From Isoetes taiwanensis (lineage: Eukaryota > Streptophyta > Lycopodiopsida > Isoetales > Isoetaceae), in contig JAJEKV010000006.1 of assembly GCA_021234155.1 (NCBI GenBank), positions 8,275,003-8,339,002 on the forward strand: a stretch of DNA of 64,000 bases, in the 5' to 3' direction. This document shows, one piece after another, positions 25,491-36,356 of this stretch (positions within the stretch are counted from its first letter, which is position 1; every line of letters starts with the position of its first letter). The translations under genes and the position numbers were made by a program. Below the pieces are notes generated by a model. That model saw only the letters and a list, made by a program, of their open reading frames with translations, ran no database searches and was not told where the DNA came from.

Positions 25491-27322
25491 ATGGGAGATA
25501 GTACTAATGTCAAAACTTCCAGGTATTTCTCTAACCACAATATTTAATATTTTATGCATGCTCATAGAATCCATGAGCTATAATGTCTTAGATATTTTCC
25601 TCTTTTACATTGCTTTCATCTTTCATGAAACGCTTTTTAAGAGCAGAGTGTAAGGAGGTTTTGATCCTCTGTTTTTCAGTGGTGGCAATGCAGCCTTGGA
25701 CTCTCTTCAAATCAGACCTGATCGTAGTGCTTTGAGCGGTAAAAATTCTTGCCGTATTTTGGATTTACGTGAGTCTTTTGAGTTTTTGTATGCTCCTGGA
25801 GATGGAACTGAGTATGGAATGCATCTACTTGAGACTAATCATCATTTTCATTTTTGATTTGTTGACTTCCCATTAGGACTTCAATCAGCACCCTCATCTC
25901 CATGCGAACATGCAGCAACAAAGGGGATAGTTCAAGCGTTGGTGAATATTGTGCATGAAAGGTCCTGATTGTTCAACGATCTATTCTCTTCTTATTCTTC
26001 TTTATTGTTATGATCTTGATTGAAGATTCTAAAAAGGTATGATTCTGTATTTTGCTTATTTGTTTCAGTTTCTTAGTACTAGCATGTCAAATGATGAGAA
26101 TATGTCCAAGGATGCTTTAGCATTATTTGGCCTTGATCCTAAAGGGGACGTTACAGGCCTATTCCAGGTAATTCTAGCATTGCAGGTAATCTGAAATTTA
26201 GCCAGAATATTAATATCAAGCAGATATTACTTAGCACCAGAATATCAAATATCAAAAAGAAGTTCCAGACTCTGCACAAGAGGCCATTAGCTTTTACAAG
26301 CAGCTTCTAATGTGTCTTTGGTAGAATCCCACATCACTTATGAACTGGCATGATTCTGTAGCATGTTTTGAGCATTTATAATGTCCAATGCCCATTAGCA
26401 ATTCAAAGATCAGGCTGAAGTTCAAAGATAGCAAGAGGTGTTATGTTCACAGAAATGCCATTTCCATTTGCCCTTGTGTTGTTCTTAATGTTCAAGGATG
26501 CAAGACAATTGTCTGAGATAGTACGTCATTTCTAAGATATTGTTTCTTGGAATTCTCTGCTTGGCGCATATTGTCGGCGTGCATTTATTGATGGGGTTCT
26601 TATTTGTTTTTACAGATGTCTGGACAAGAAGGGATTTAACCAAACAGAAGCATTTTTATTGTCATTCCAAGTATTTGTTCTCAGATGGTAAACAGTCTAT
26701 GCTCACCGTATTACAAGTAAGTTTGAGAAAAATATTGTTGTAGCATATTTTGAGCACTTATAATGTTGTATGTCATGTTTATTTTCGTTTTGTGGAAATT
26801 AAGTTATTGATCAGAATTGTGCATGGACATATTTTTTGCAAAGTTTTCTGCTGCCAACGAAATTTGTATGCTTCAAAGCTGTTGGAGTAATGTTTTGATT
26901 GCCTTTGTACTTTGCTCTATCTTGATTTTTACCTTTATTTTCCATGTGGTAATTAATAAAATAGTCTAGCATACAGGCCAATGGCTTTTCCTCTTCCAAG
27001 AGTCTGGATCTTGCACCTTTTGATTTGCAGACAAGTCTCCATATCCGTCTTCGCAGAAATCTCATTTATCCTTTTATTTTCTATTTTAGGATGTCCCAAA
27101 AGATCTTAAAGAAAGCCCTGATGGGCCGTGACCATTTATAGACTTACTGCCATTACCTGATCCTCTTCGTCATGACAGGGTGAAACAATCCGCTTGCAGC
27201 AGATTAGAAGGATGTGCATAAATCTCAAAGGGAAGCTCTGTTCTTGGCACAAGGGGCTTCGTTGGAGAGCTTAATAAGAGTTCCATAAATGATGCTGGGT
27301 GCATATATCTGGAATATGTAAG
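25491..27322 (+). pseudogene. Five-exon gene fragment of unknown family with two in-frame stops
   Basis: Exons 25491-25522 (ATG: MGDSTNVKTS), 25680-25738, 25877-25961, 26077-26167 and 27090-27322 have GT and AG ends, and their phases fit at every junction. Together they encode roughly 165 codons: GGNAALDSLQIRPDRSALSG, then CEHAATKGIVQALVNIVHE, then SKDALALFGLDPKGDVTGLF, then DVPKDLKESPDGP. In the last exon a TGA (at about 27129) and a TAA interrupt the frame, though coding-like sequence continues on both sides (PFIDLLPLPDPLRHDRVKQ) to a good donor at 27323. Five phase-matched splice junctions are hard to get by chance, so this was a real gene. I do not recognise the protein. Later exons may lie beyond 27.4 kb (an AT-hook-like KRRGRPAN at about 27430) but I could not link them. 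Confidence 0.55.
26385..26505. repeat. Dispersed direct repeat, copy 1 (copy 2 at 27653-27775)
   Basis: 'CCAATGCCCATTAGCAATTC...GAGGTGTTATGTTCACAGAAATGCCATTTCCATTTGCC...GTTCTTAATGTT' recurs with about ten changes at 27653-27775. Copy 1 is in the last intron of the broken gene and copy 2 is downstream of it. It looks like a segmental duplication or a small repeat family. Confidence 0.7.
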
Positions 27323-29440
27323 GTAAGCATGTCAAATAAATGAAATTACATGGAATGTCTCAATTTAGAGCTGATTAGAAATACTGCCATAACTGCCATA
27401 AACAACCTCCATTTTTTGTGTGAGAGCATGCGTTGGAAAGAGAAGAGGAAGACCTGCAAATGATCTTAGGTGCATATCTCCCAAATTGGTAGCAAAAATG
27501 CTTCAAAATAAAGAGAACAGGCTCATAGATTTTGGGGTAAAGGCGGGTCTAAAATATTGCATACGGAAGTTATTTTGGCGTTTATCGAGAAATATAGCTT
27601 TCGATGGTAAGTCCTTTTGCTTGGATAATGTATAATGCACAATGCACAAATATATGCCAATGCCCGTTAGCAATTCAAAGATCAGGCAGGAGTTAGCAAT
27701 TCAAAGATCAAGCAGAGGTGTTATGTTCATAGAAATGCCATTTCCATTTGCCGTTGTGATGTTCTTAATGTTTAGAGTTTTAATGGAGTATATATTGATT
27801 CAAGAAAGAAGTAGTGTCAATAATTGTTGCTGCGTGGTGAAAGGTCACCATAATTGTAAGTGTTCATACCATTCAACACACCATCAAATGACTTGAAATA
27901 GAGAATGTGAGCCCTTGACGATTCAAGATAGCAAGCTTATCACTTCAAACTATTGTACCTAACCCATTGGTAACTAATTTCAAGGTTCTGTTTGTTCAAT
28001 GGCGATGTGTGTTTTCTGGTCAACCTGAAACACAAGGTTTTAGGAATGGTATATTTAATGACCATGTTATTTTGAGTTGGTTGATGTCAAGGTTTAAATA
28101 TTGATGTATAGCGATTGCACTGGGCTTCACACGACCTTATATTTAAAAGAGATGCTATGCAAGAAATTAAGTTAATCTCTCTTTTCTTATTGCCATAAGA
28201 CAGTCGAGGAGGTCACTCCATCATTTCTAACCTTTGATCCAACATCCAATAAAATTCAGCTAACTATTTGAAGACTTATCTTGCCCTACAAAAATAATTT
28301 ACTTTTGCCTTTTTTATCCTACCTTAACAAACAATTTTGGCCTTTGGCCCAAGATTAAAATATTGTTCTCCTTGATAAAATTCATTGAAATGTCTCTAGA
28401 TTACACATGGAGGGCATACACCCATCTTTGCACACACACACTCATCAGTGAAATACAAATGTAATAGGTCATACAAATGTAATAGGTCATACGATGAACT
28501 TAACAAACAATTGGCTTATTGATAAACATTATCACTTATTGATATACATTATCACCACACTCACATTATTGATTATAATGCGAGCAAGGGTGGATTTTCA
28601 TGATTATATTTCTGTCTCATCTTGATTTTCAATCTTGGTTAGAGTTTAGGATTTACAGGTTTATGATTTATTATAGCATGACTTCTCGAGAGGATGAAAC
28701 ATGCAACTTATAACTGACCAAACAATGAAACATAACAACCATAGTAACACATCACCGTGAATGTCTTTAGATATGGAGTCACCACCATGCAATAAATCTA
28801 TAGATTTTGAAAACAATTCCAATGGATTGAGTTGCTAGGTTCTATTGTTATTAGAAATAAAAGTTTCAAGGCATAGATATACTAAATCAACGCAATTCGA
28901 AATAAACTATTTCATTTGATGTGGGTAAACTTAACGAAAAATAAGTCTTGATATACAATTAAACTTCATACAACATAACTCCTCAAATCACACACTTATA
29001 ACACAAATGCCTAAACCCTAAGTTTTGCGATTGATTGTTTTGTGAATCATTTGATTCAATGAATTTCAATAGGAGGGACATCATAAAGGATATAGTAATC
29101 AATCAGTTTCATCAATGGTGTATGCTTGAAGTGAGTGACTATTTTCCTTTCCACATCCCAACATCGCCCGACACACATAATCAATTAAATGCATGTGTCC
29201 ACATATATGAATATCCAATTTTCCAACGTAATCCAATTGGAATTGTGTACATATTGCATCTACACAAAACCAAAGTCCTATTATTAATACATTCTTAACA
29301 ACTACCATTGTTAGCACCAACTAACGACCTAAACTCTACGCACTCCATGACATTTATGTGCTTCATTACATCTATACACTCTACTCCACCTATGTATTGG
29401 AGTCCATTCCATCCTACACATCCCATTTTACCCTCTATAT
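27323..29440. other. Intergenic, nothing recognised apart from the repeat copy at 27653-27775
   Basis: AT-rich. 'CATACAAATGTAATAGGT' is tandemly duplicated at about 28455-28490, and 'CATTATCAC' near 28530-28555. The right part probably belongs to the Helitron ending at 29507, whose left end I could not find. Confidence 0.4.
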
Positions 29441-29477
29441 TTGATTATATCAATACATTCCATGTGGCCACAACTAA

Positions 29478-29507
29478 TGCCCGGCATCGCCGGGCACACG
29501 TTTCTAG
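29478..29507 (+). mobile_element. Helitron 3' terminus (hairpin + CTAG), element extends left
   Basis: A perfect hairpin TGCCCGGC-atc-GCCGGGCA (29478-29496) is followed after seven bases by CTAG (29504-29507) and then T. Helitron 3' ends typically show a GC-rich hairpin 5-12 bases before a terminal CTRR inserted next to T. The left end (TC...) was not located, so the element length is unknown. No RepHel helicase frame is visible nearby, so it is non-autonomous. Confidence 0.65.
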
Positions 29508-29509
29508 TA

Positions 29510-31255
29510 ATAACTATTAACCATTCCCAAGTGTGATCAACCTGAAGAAATATCTGTCCTCGTCATGGAACAAGGATTGCAAAAGCATAAAAACAACTCT
29601 AATAGAGCCGAAAGTAGAAATACATATTCTATTAGGATAAAAATAAGAGTATTCCCTAAAGGCCTCTGATCGAATCTTTGTCACAGAGAAGCTTCAAAGA
29701 TCTGAGGTGCAGGTTTTGTAGAGGCACAAAACATTGCTATATTACTAGAAGAATCCTTGCCATTATCGTCCCTCCATCTAGGTCAGCCCTCATAAGGATG
29801 GTTTCGAACGGATTCTTTTCGCAAAGCATAGAATAAATTCTGACTTGCCGACACGTCTGTCTCTGCATGAAAATGATGATATCATTGCACATGCTATTGG
29901 CGAAACAGCCATAGCAAAAAGGATTGCCACAATTTCACCCTTGATCTCTAAATCATTACTTTAGCTCTAGAAGGGACATCTTATCACGTTCCATATGTTA
30001 ACATTGCTTTTGGGTGTTTTTTCTGGCGACACTCTAGCGGCGCCACCAATAGAGTTATGCTTTCCTACTTGCTCTTCTGTGCCATAGCCTTGCCGGAACC
30101 ATAACCTTGTCATTTTTCTAACGCCATAGTCATAGCCATAGCCTTGCAGAAAACACAGACGGCCATGCCATAGCCTTAGATTAAGTCGGGCTATGTTCGA
30201 TGAAGATGAGCTTTGATATAAGATGGGTATGGACATTAGGCTATGGTGTTCTTGCTTCAGAGGCCTGCACAGGGTGGCTCTTGCATCGAAGGCTCTACAC
30301 AATGGATTTGCAGGGTTGATTTGCAATGGATTCTTGGTGCTACATTGGATTTGCGGGATTGATCTGCTACTTGCCATGTGTAATTTCTGTATACAGGAAA
30401 GGCAATCTACATGCCTTTCCTAGCATGTCAACAGGGCTCCGTGCCCGTCATCTGTCTTTCCAACATTTCTTGTCTTCTGAATCTGGGCCTGACGAAGGCC
30501 ACGTCGAGAAACCTACGCCAAGGAACCTGGTGGCGCTGCCAGGACAGGTTCCTTCCATGAATTTGCTAGTGGCGTAGTTTCCTCCATACGTAACTAAGTT
30601 GTGGGTCCTCTAGACCATTGGTTTGGATTGAGAGTGTTGCGTAAATCTGCAAGTAAAGTAAAAACGTAAAGCAGGTGCCTTTATGTCCAAAATATCACGT
30701 GTTTCCTATTTAAAAAAAAGTCGCGTTAACTCGCCGACAGCTGTCACAAAAGGCACATACAACTACAGATATTTTGCTGGGTCTTTTGACCAAACTACCT
30801 TTTGTTGGATGTTTTTTAGTTTAAGGCATAGAGCTTGTAAGACATGGAAAATAAAAAGATCTGCATTAGAATGCTAGAGAAAGATGTAGTTTACACTAAT
30901 CTCACAGATCTGGTAAGTAGTACAGATGTTGACATGCTTGTTACCAAACGATCCATGAAGAACATGTTGGTCGAGCAGGCTACCAGGTTTTACCTTAGAC
31001 CTTTGCCTTTCAAGAAGCAGAGTGGTTTACATGGAAAGCTTTGGAAATTCAAGAGTTGGTTGTAGGTTATGTTTGCAGGTTACTACACTTTGATTTGCAG
31101 GGCCAAGTATTTGATGCATCCCCAAGAGGGTCCTTTTGTCCCACTGGATTTCGTTCCTTAGACTATAAGCTGTGAAAATAGATCTAAAAGAGAGCAAGGA
31201 ACTCTGTGAGACTAAAAACCAGTTTGATTTAAGAATTGAGTACAAGAGTCAAGGA
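29510..31255. other. Intergenic, nothing recognised
   Basis: Contains repeats of 'CATAGCC(TT)' at 30075-30175 and a GC-richer patch at 30010-30560 with frames on both strands (the longest is 136 codons, minus) that show no recognisable domain. I do not call a gene. Confidence 0.4.
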
Positions 31256-31259
31256 CAGC

Positions 31260-32725
31260 CAAAGAACACACGAGATAAAGTCTATATTAGACTAACCTTG
31301 TACAGACTAGCTAGCTTATCCCACTGCTTTGCAACAACCAAAGTGAGGACATGTCTAAGCTATTAAGTTCTATCACGTCGGGGATCATCATCGTATATCC
31401 CTAGTAACCAACTTCCAAATATAAGAGACATTTGCAATGTCTAAGCTTTTAAGTTCTATCACGTCGGGGATCATCATCGTATATCCCTAGACCAACTTCT
31501 TGTACAGACTAGCTAGTCTGTACAAGAACACACGAGATAAAGTCTATATTAGACTAATCTTGTACAGACTAGCTAGCTTATCCCACTGCTTTGCAACAGC
31601 CAAAGTGGGGACACGTCTAAGCTTTTAAGAGCCAAGGACAGACAAAGAACACACGAGATAAAGTCTATATTAGACTAATCTTGTACAGACTAGCTAGCTT
31701 GTCCCACTGCTTTGCAACAGCCAAAGTGGAGGACATGTCTAAGCTTTTAAGTTCTATCACATCAAGGATCATCATCGTATATCCCTAGTAACCAACTTCC
31801 AAATATAAGAGACATTTGCAATGTCTAAGCTTTTAAGTTCTATCATGTTGGGGATCATCATCGTATATCCCTAGTAACCAACTTCCAGCTATAAGAGACA
31901 TTTGCAAGGTTTAAACACATGACCAAATGAACACTTATTTTTGGCATTAATAGGCCTATACCAACTCACCACACATCCGTTGGGCAAAACTTTTGCCCTA
32001 CATGCACACTTTGTAGGTAGGATATAACCCCACCTTAGGAAGTCTAGGTCCAAGGGCGTTGTTTTTAAGCCTCACCATCCTAATGCCACCTATCATGGTC
32101 CCGTTGTTTTTATACTACTTTGTTTAAGGTCCATACTAGACTAATCTTGTACAGACTAGCTAGTTTATCCCACTGCCTTGCAGCAGCCAAAGTGGAGGAC
32201 ACATCCAGGCTTTTAAGTTCTACCACGTCGGGGATCATCATCGTATATCCCTAGTAACAAACTCCCAAAGATAAGAGCCATAAGTTCTACCACATCGGGG
32301 ATCATCATTGTATACCTCTAGTAATCAACTCCCAAAGATAAGAGACATTGGCAATGTTTGAACCCATGACCAAATGAACACTTATTTTTGGCATTACTAG
32401 GCCTACACCAACTCACCCTACATCCGTTGGACAAAACTTTTGTCCTACATGCACACTTTGTAGGCAGGATATAATCCCACCTTAGGAAGTCTAGGTCCCA
32501 GGGGCAACTCTAGGGCATTGCTTTTAAGCCTCCTTTTCCTAGTGCCACCTACTATGGTCCCGTTGTTTTTTTTATTACTTTGTTTAAGGTCCATACTAGA
32601 CTAATCTTGTACAGACATATAGCTTATCCCACTGTCTTGCAGTAGCCAAAGTGGAGAACACATCTAGGCTTTTAAGTTTTACCACGTCAGGGATCATCAT
32701 CGTATACCCCTAGTAACCTCATATA
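31260..32725. repeat. Nested, multi-copy repeat array
   Basis: Three phrases recur irregularly. 'CTTGTACAGACTAGCTAG' occurs near 31297, 31500, 31560, 31680 and 32147, with a shortened form at 32607. 'GGGGATCATCATCGTATATC' or a close variant occurs near 31380, 31465, 31765, 31850, 32230, 32296 and 32690. 'CCCACTGCTTTGCAACAGCC' variants occur near 31320, 31580, 31700, 32168 and 32628. Two larger blocks (about 31900-32130 and 32350-32590, 'AACACTTATTTTTGGCATTA...CCTACATGCACACTTTGTAGG...') are duplicates about 450 bp apart. It is non-coding and looks like repeated local duplication of one repeat family. Confidence 0.8.
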
Positions 32726-34161
32726 TACCCCTTAACGAATTCCATTACTCATTGAATCATTTCCATATGAAGAGCTTGTGTGATTTCACAAGCTAACTGC
32801 TCGAAGTAGCTATGCACAGCAGCTCAACACCAAAACGTTTTTGCTCATGAGTTCATCAAAGCTGAACCTTAAGATCAGTTATTTCAAAAACTCTTATTGC
32901 TAGATGTTCATTTTACAGATTTTTTTTTTAATTGGGCAAATGAGGTTATATACATTACAGATCTGTGTATTATCAACTTGTTAACTTCTTCAAACGTGTT
33001 TACATCCTTAGCAATAGCAAGGTACATTCATCACAGCTATGAGAATCTTAGACAATGGATAGACAGCTTCATAGACATTTCAAGGAATATGATAGTCAAT
33101 GTTAAAATAAACATGCGTGCAAATATTTCACAACCTTATGTAAAACATGGGATTAGATATAAGTGCACGCAGTCACTTTTATGTCATCAAACTAAAAGAA
33201 ATATTGCTAATGATCATTGTTTTGTGGTTAGAGTCACATTTTTTTCGTATTTGTTCGTCACAATCATATAAAATAGCTTTAAACAGATTTTTTATTGTCC
33301 ACTATAGGACTTTTTCAACACCATAGATACCATAAACTGGTTGAGTTGAAGCAAACATCTAAGCATTAGAATGTCAATTGAACAACACAGAAGTGCTACT
33401 GGTTACATTAGTCTGAGTAAATTGCTTTGGTGGTTGTGAAATAGCATATACTAGGACACCCATCAAGAATGAATTAGTCAGTGCTTCATAATACCTTGAT
33501 GCATTTGGCATAAATACAGCTAGCTCCTGTGCTTTGAAATGGATATTCCTTGTATCTGCAGCAATCAATCAATTAATATAAGAGAAACGATATAATTACC
33601 GACAAAGATAGATACGAAACCATAGCTAACAAGAAAGGCACCTGTTGTCAAGTCACCTCTTTGCATATAGAGTTTTAATCATTTCGGTCTTAGATTCCAA
33701 CTCTTTTTGAAAGTGCAGTGGAACAGTCTACGAAGCCCATAGGAAGACAATTTCGCAATCTTTGCACAAGGCCACACAATGTCACAGTGGATATTCCTCA
33801 CAAGGTATTGTACTCACAAAAACTTGTCCTTGCCTCCTCCCATTCTTCATGTAGACGGTCATCTAAATGTGCACAATTCATCTACAAGGCAAAAATCACA
33901 TGTTCACATCTAAAAAGGTATATAAAGAAATGAAAGGACAGATGTGCATCAAAATGCACCAGACACGGGCACAGTAAGTGCTCAGCCTAAAGAGGTACAT
34001 ATTTCAGGGAAAATAAGAATGGAGGTCACTGTAATACTTAAACGTGACCTTGTGTCCCAGTTATGTTATGATAATAAAGTGGCAAGGTAGTGTATGAAAT
34101 CTTCAAGTCTACTTACCTGGCCTGCTAAAAATCTTGATAGAAATTACTGCACTTGTATCTA
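32726..34161. other. Intergenic, nothing recognised
   Basis: AT-rich; the longest frame (32897-33271, plus) has no recognisable domain or codon pattern. Confidence 0.4.
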
Positions 34162-34556
34162 GTATAACACAAACCATTACATTTCACACTAAGAAATTAA
34201 ATTCCCCCTTAAACCCCCTTTGGTTTAGGCGCATATTCACATGGGAGGTGACTCTGGGCATCCAGACTGTCGAATAAGCATATATGCCCTTGTATTCCGC
34301 GACGTAGACTGTAGATAGCGATCCTCGTTTGTGGGGTATGCCTGTACAAATTTTGGTATACTGTATAATTCGATTTGCAAAATACTATAAGGTTTGAGGC
34401 AATGTACTATATGGTGTTGATTTTGTATATGTATAATACGATTTTAGGGGCTCTCGCTGCTTTATGTCACCCCCCGTGTGAATATGCACCCAAACCAAAG
34501 GGGGTTTAAAGGGGAATTTAATTTCTTAGTGTGAAATGTAATGGTTTGTGTTATAC
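34162..34556. mobile_element. Foldback/MITE-like element with terminal inverted repeats of about 80 bp
   Basis: The left end reads GTATAACACAAACCATTACA... and the right end is its reverse complement (...TGTAATGGTTTGTGTTATAC). The complementarity continues for about 80 bases on each side (for example AATTCCCCCTTAAACCCCC against GGGGGTTTAAAGGGGAATT). The 230-base centre has no coding frame. No convincing target duplication is visible, so the superfamily is open; long TIRs would fit a Mutator-like or foldback element. Confidence 0.75.
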
Positions 34557-34587
34557 CAAAAAAAACATTGGCCCCTTTGGGGCCTTC

Positions 34588-34668
34588 AATACAAACCATT
34601 ACATTCACCCCTCGTGTGTATATGCACCCAAATCAAAGGGGGTGTCAAGGAGAATAATATAGTGTTGT
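34588..34668. mobile_element. Deleted second copy of the foldback element
   Basis: 'ACAAACCATTACATTCAC' is followed directly by '..GTGTGTATATGCACCCAAAT' and 'AAAGGGGGTGTCAAGGAGAA', i.e. the start of the left arm joined to the right arm of the element at 34162-34556, with the centre missing. It lies 30 bases from the full copy. Confidence 0.55.
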
Positions 34669-35225
34669 AAGTGTTAGGGGTAATCGTTTGCAATAGCATT
34701 TTTTAAGACGATTTATAATTCACCTAGTATCTTTTGCTGCACCTATGTATAATATAAACAACAAAATCAAGCTTAATTTCAATATCTAGCATAATAACAG
34801 GTCAAATGAAAGCAAATACATTGTATAAAAGAAACACATCAAATTAAAAAAAAAAAAACAAAAAAAAAACAAAAAGAATCAAATAACTAGCCACAAATAG
34901 AGCTCAAATATACTTAAGACCTAAGCATAGTTGGCATAGTTAGCCTCAACATGCGCAATCACAGACATATTTTAAATGTGCAAAACAGCATGTGTAATCA
35001 CAGACATATTTGGAATGTTGTTCTTCTTGTCTATATGGTTGAGCTCATCTACTGGGAGCTTTATGTGTTCCTCAAAAAATTGAATTTGTGAAGAGAGCCA
35101 GCAAACACATCAATGATTAATAAGGTTGTCTCATATACAGTGGTTTCAATCATTTGATTTAAATGTACGTCCTCTATTACTGCATTTAAATATGCAATTT
35201 AGATGTGCATTTTGCACTTTAAAAA
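34669..35225. other. Intergenic, nothing recognised
   Basis: AT-rich with A-runs at about 34844-34876; no gene signal. Confidence 0.4.
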
Positions 35226-35228
35226 CTA

Positions 35229-35256
35229 CTAGTTATGGTGCCCGGCGTTGCCGGGC
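35229..35256 (-). mobile_element. Helitron 3' terminus on the minus strand, element extends right
   Basis: Read on the minus strand, the hairpin GCCCGGC-aac-GCCGGGC (35256-35240) is followed by seven bases and CTAG (ending 35229), next to T. The hairpin arms match the Helitron end at 29.5 kb almost base for base, so both belong to one family, inserted in opposite orientations. The 5' end was not located. Confidence 0.62.
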
Positions 35257-36345
35257 GTAGTAACAATTTGAAAGGTAACCTTGTTTAATGCTCAAAACTT
35301 GCTGGGGCATGGAAATATGCATTTGAAGATTGTAGGAGGAACAATGGAGTACAAAGTTTGCATTCTTGCCACATGTATATCATATACAACAATTTGGGCA
35401 ATTCCACTACAACTATTGGCATTGCAGGGCTTAGCAAGAATCTTCTATGTTGAGGGGTAAGTTACAAAACATAGATGGCCAACAATATCAATCATAAGAA
35501 GTTCTTATTATCAAACGTTTTCCACTACCAAACTCATGGACGTAGCATGCACCTAGCAGTGACACCAGAATCTACATATCAAGCCCAACTTGTGACAGCA
35601 AATCTTTAGTATGCCGTCGAGATGGCCACATAATTCATATCATTTAGCTTTCAATTCGTATATTTGTAGTTAGAAAAGTATTTGCAGATCCTTTGATTTC
35701 AAATTGAATTGAGTATGGTTACTGAACTTTATTGGTAAGTTTTTAGTAATAATGTATTAAGTATGTTGCATTTGTATTTATATAGTTAGAAATTAAGTCC
35801 GAATAAATCATTAATATTATACATGGATACTAACCATCTTACTAATTCATCATCTATGGATCAACATCCACATATACAATTTGTTAAGAACTACTCGAAG
35901 TTAATGAGTTGCAAGGAAGTTTGAATATAATAGTTTGTCATAGGGGTCTATGATGATATGCATGGGTATAACATTACATATAGCCTATGAAATGTACGTA
36001 AAGCCAATGCCCGATTGGACCACGTCCATGAAATGCTATTGTTGCCAACATGTTGAAATCCCTCATGAGATGCCGAATAATGTCATCATATGTTGGAACG
36101 GTGATGGGATGCCTATGTTGTGCATAGGCAAGAGTCGTTGAAGCAAAATATGAAGTCGATGAAGTCCACATAAGGTGTTTGTACACATATTTCATTGAGG
36201 AGGTAGATGACAGGCAATGATAAGATCTGTGTTAAAGAACTCGTTCCTTATCATCGTCGTGCAGTATGCGAGTACAAAGTCTCACTATGTCTCGTGAATT
36301 CATTCACTTTAAATTCTAAAAATATGTAATATTACAATAGTAGTG
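35257..36345. other. Intergenic, probably partly Helitron body
   Basis: AT-rich; frames at 35950-36195 are open on both strands but without a recognisable product. Confidence 0.35.
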
Positions 36346-36356
36346 TTTAATGACTT

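Noticed and set aside
29967-30377. 136-codon minus frame
   Set aside because: Composition reflects CATAGCC repeats; no recognisable domain.
31260-32725. CRISPR-like array
   Set aside because: Repeat spacing is irregular, units differ and nest, and this is a plant nuclear sequence; it is a degenerate repeat cluster.
32897-33271. 124-codon plus frame
   Set aside because: AT-rich random frame with no motif or codon pattern.
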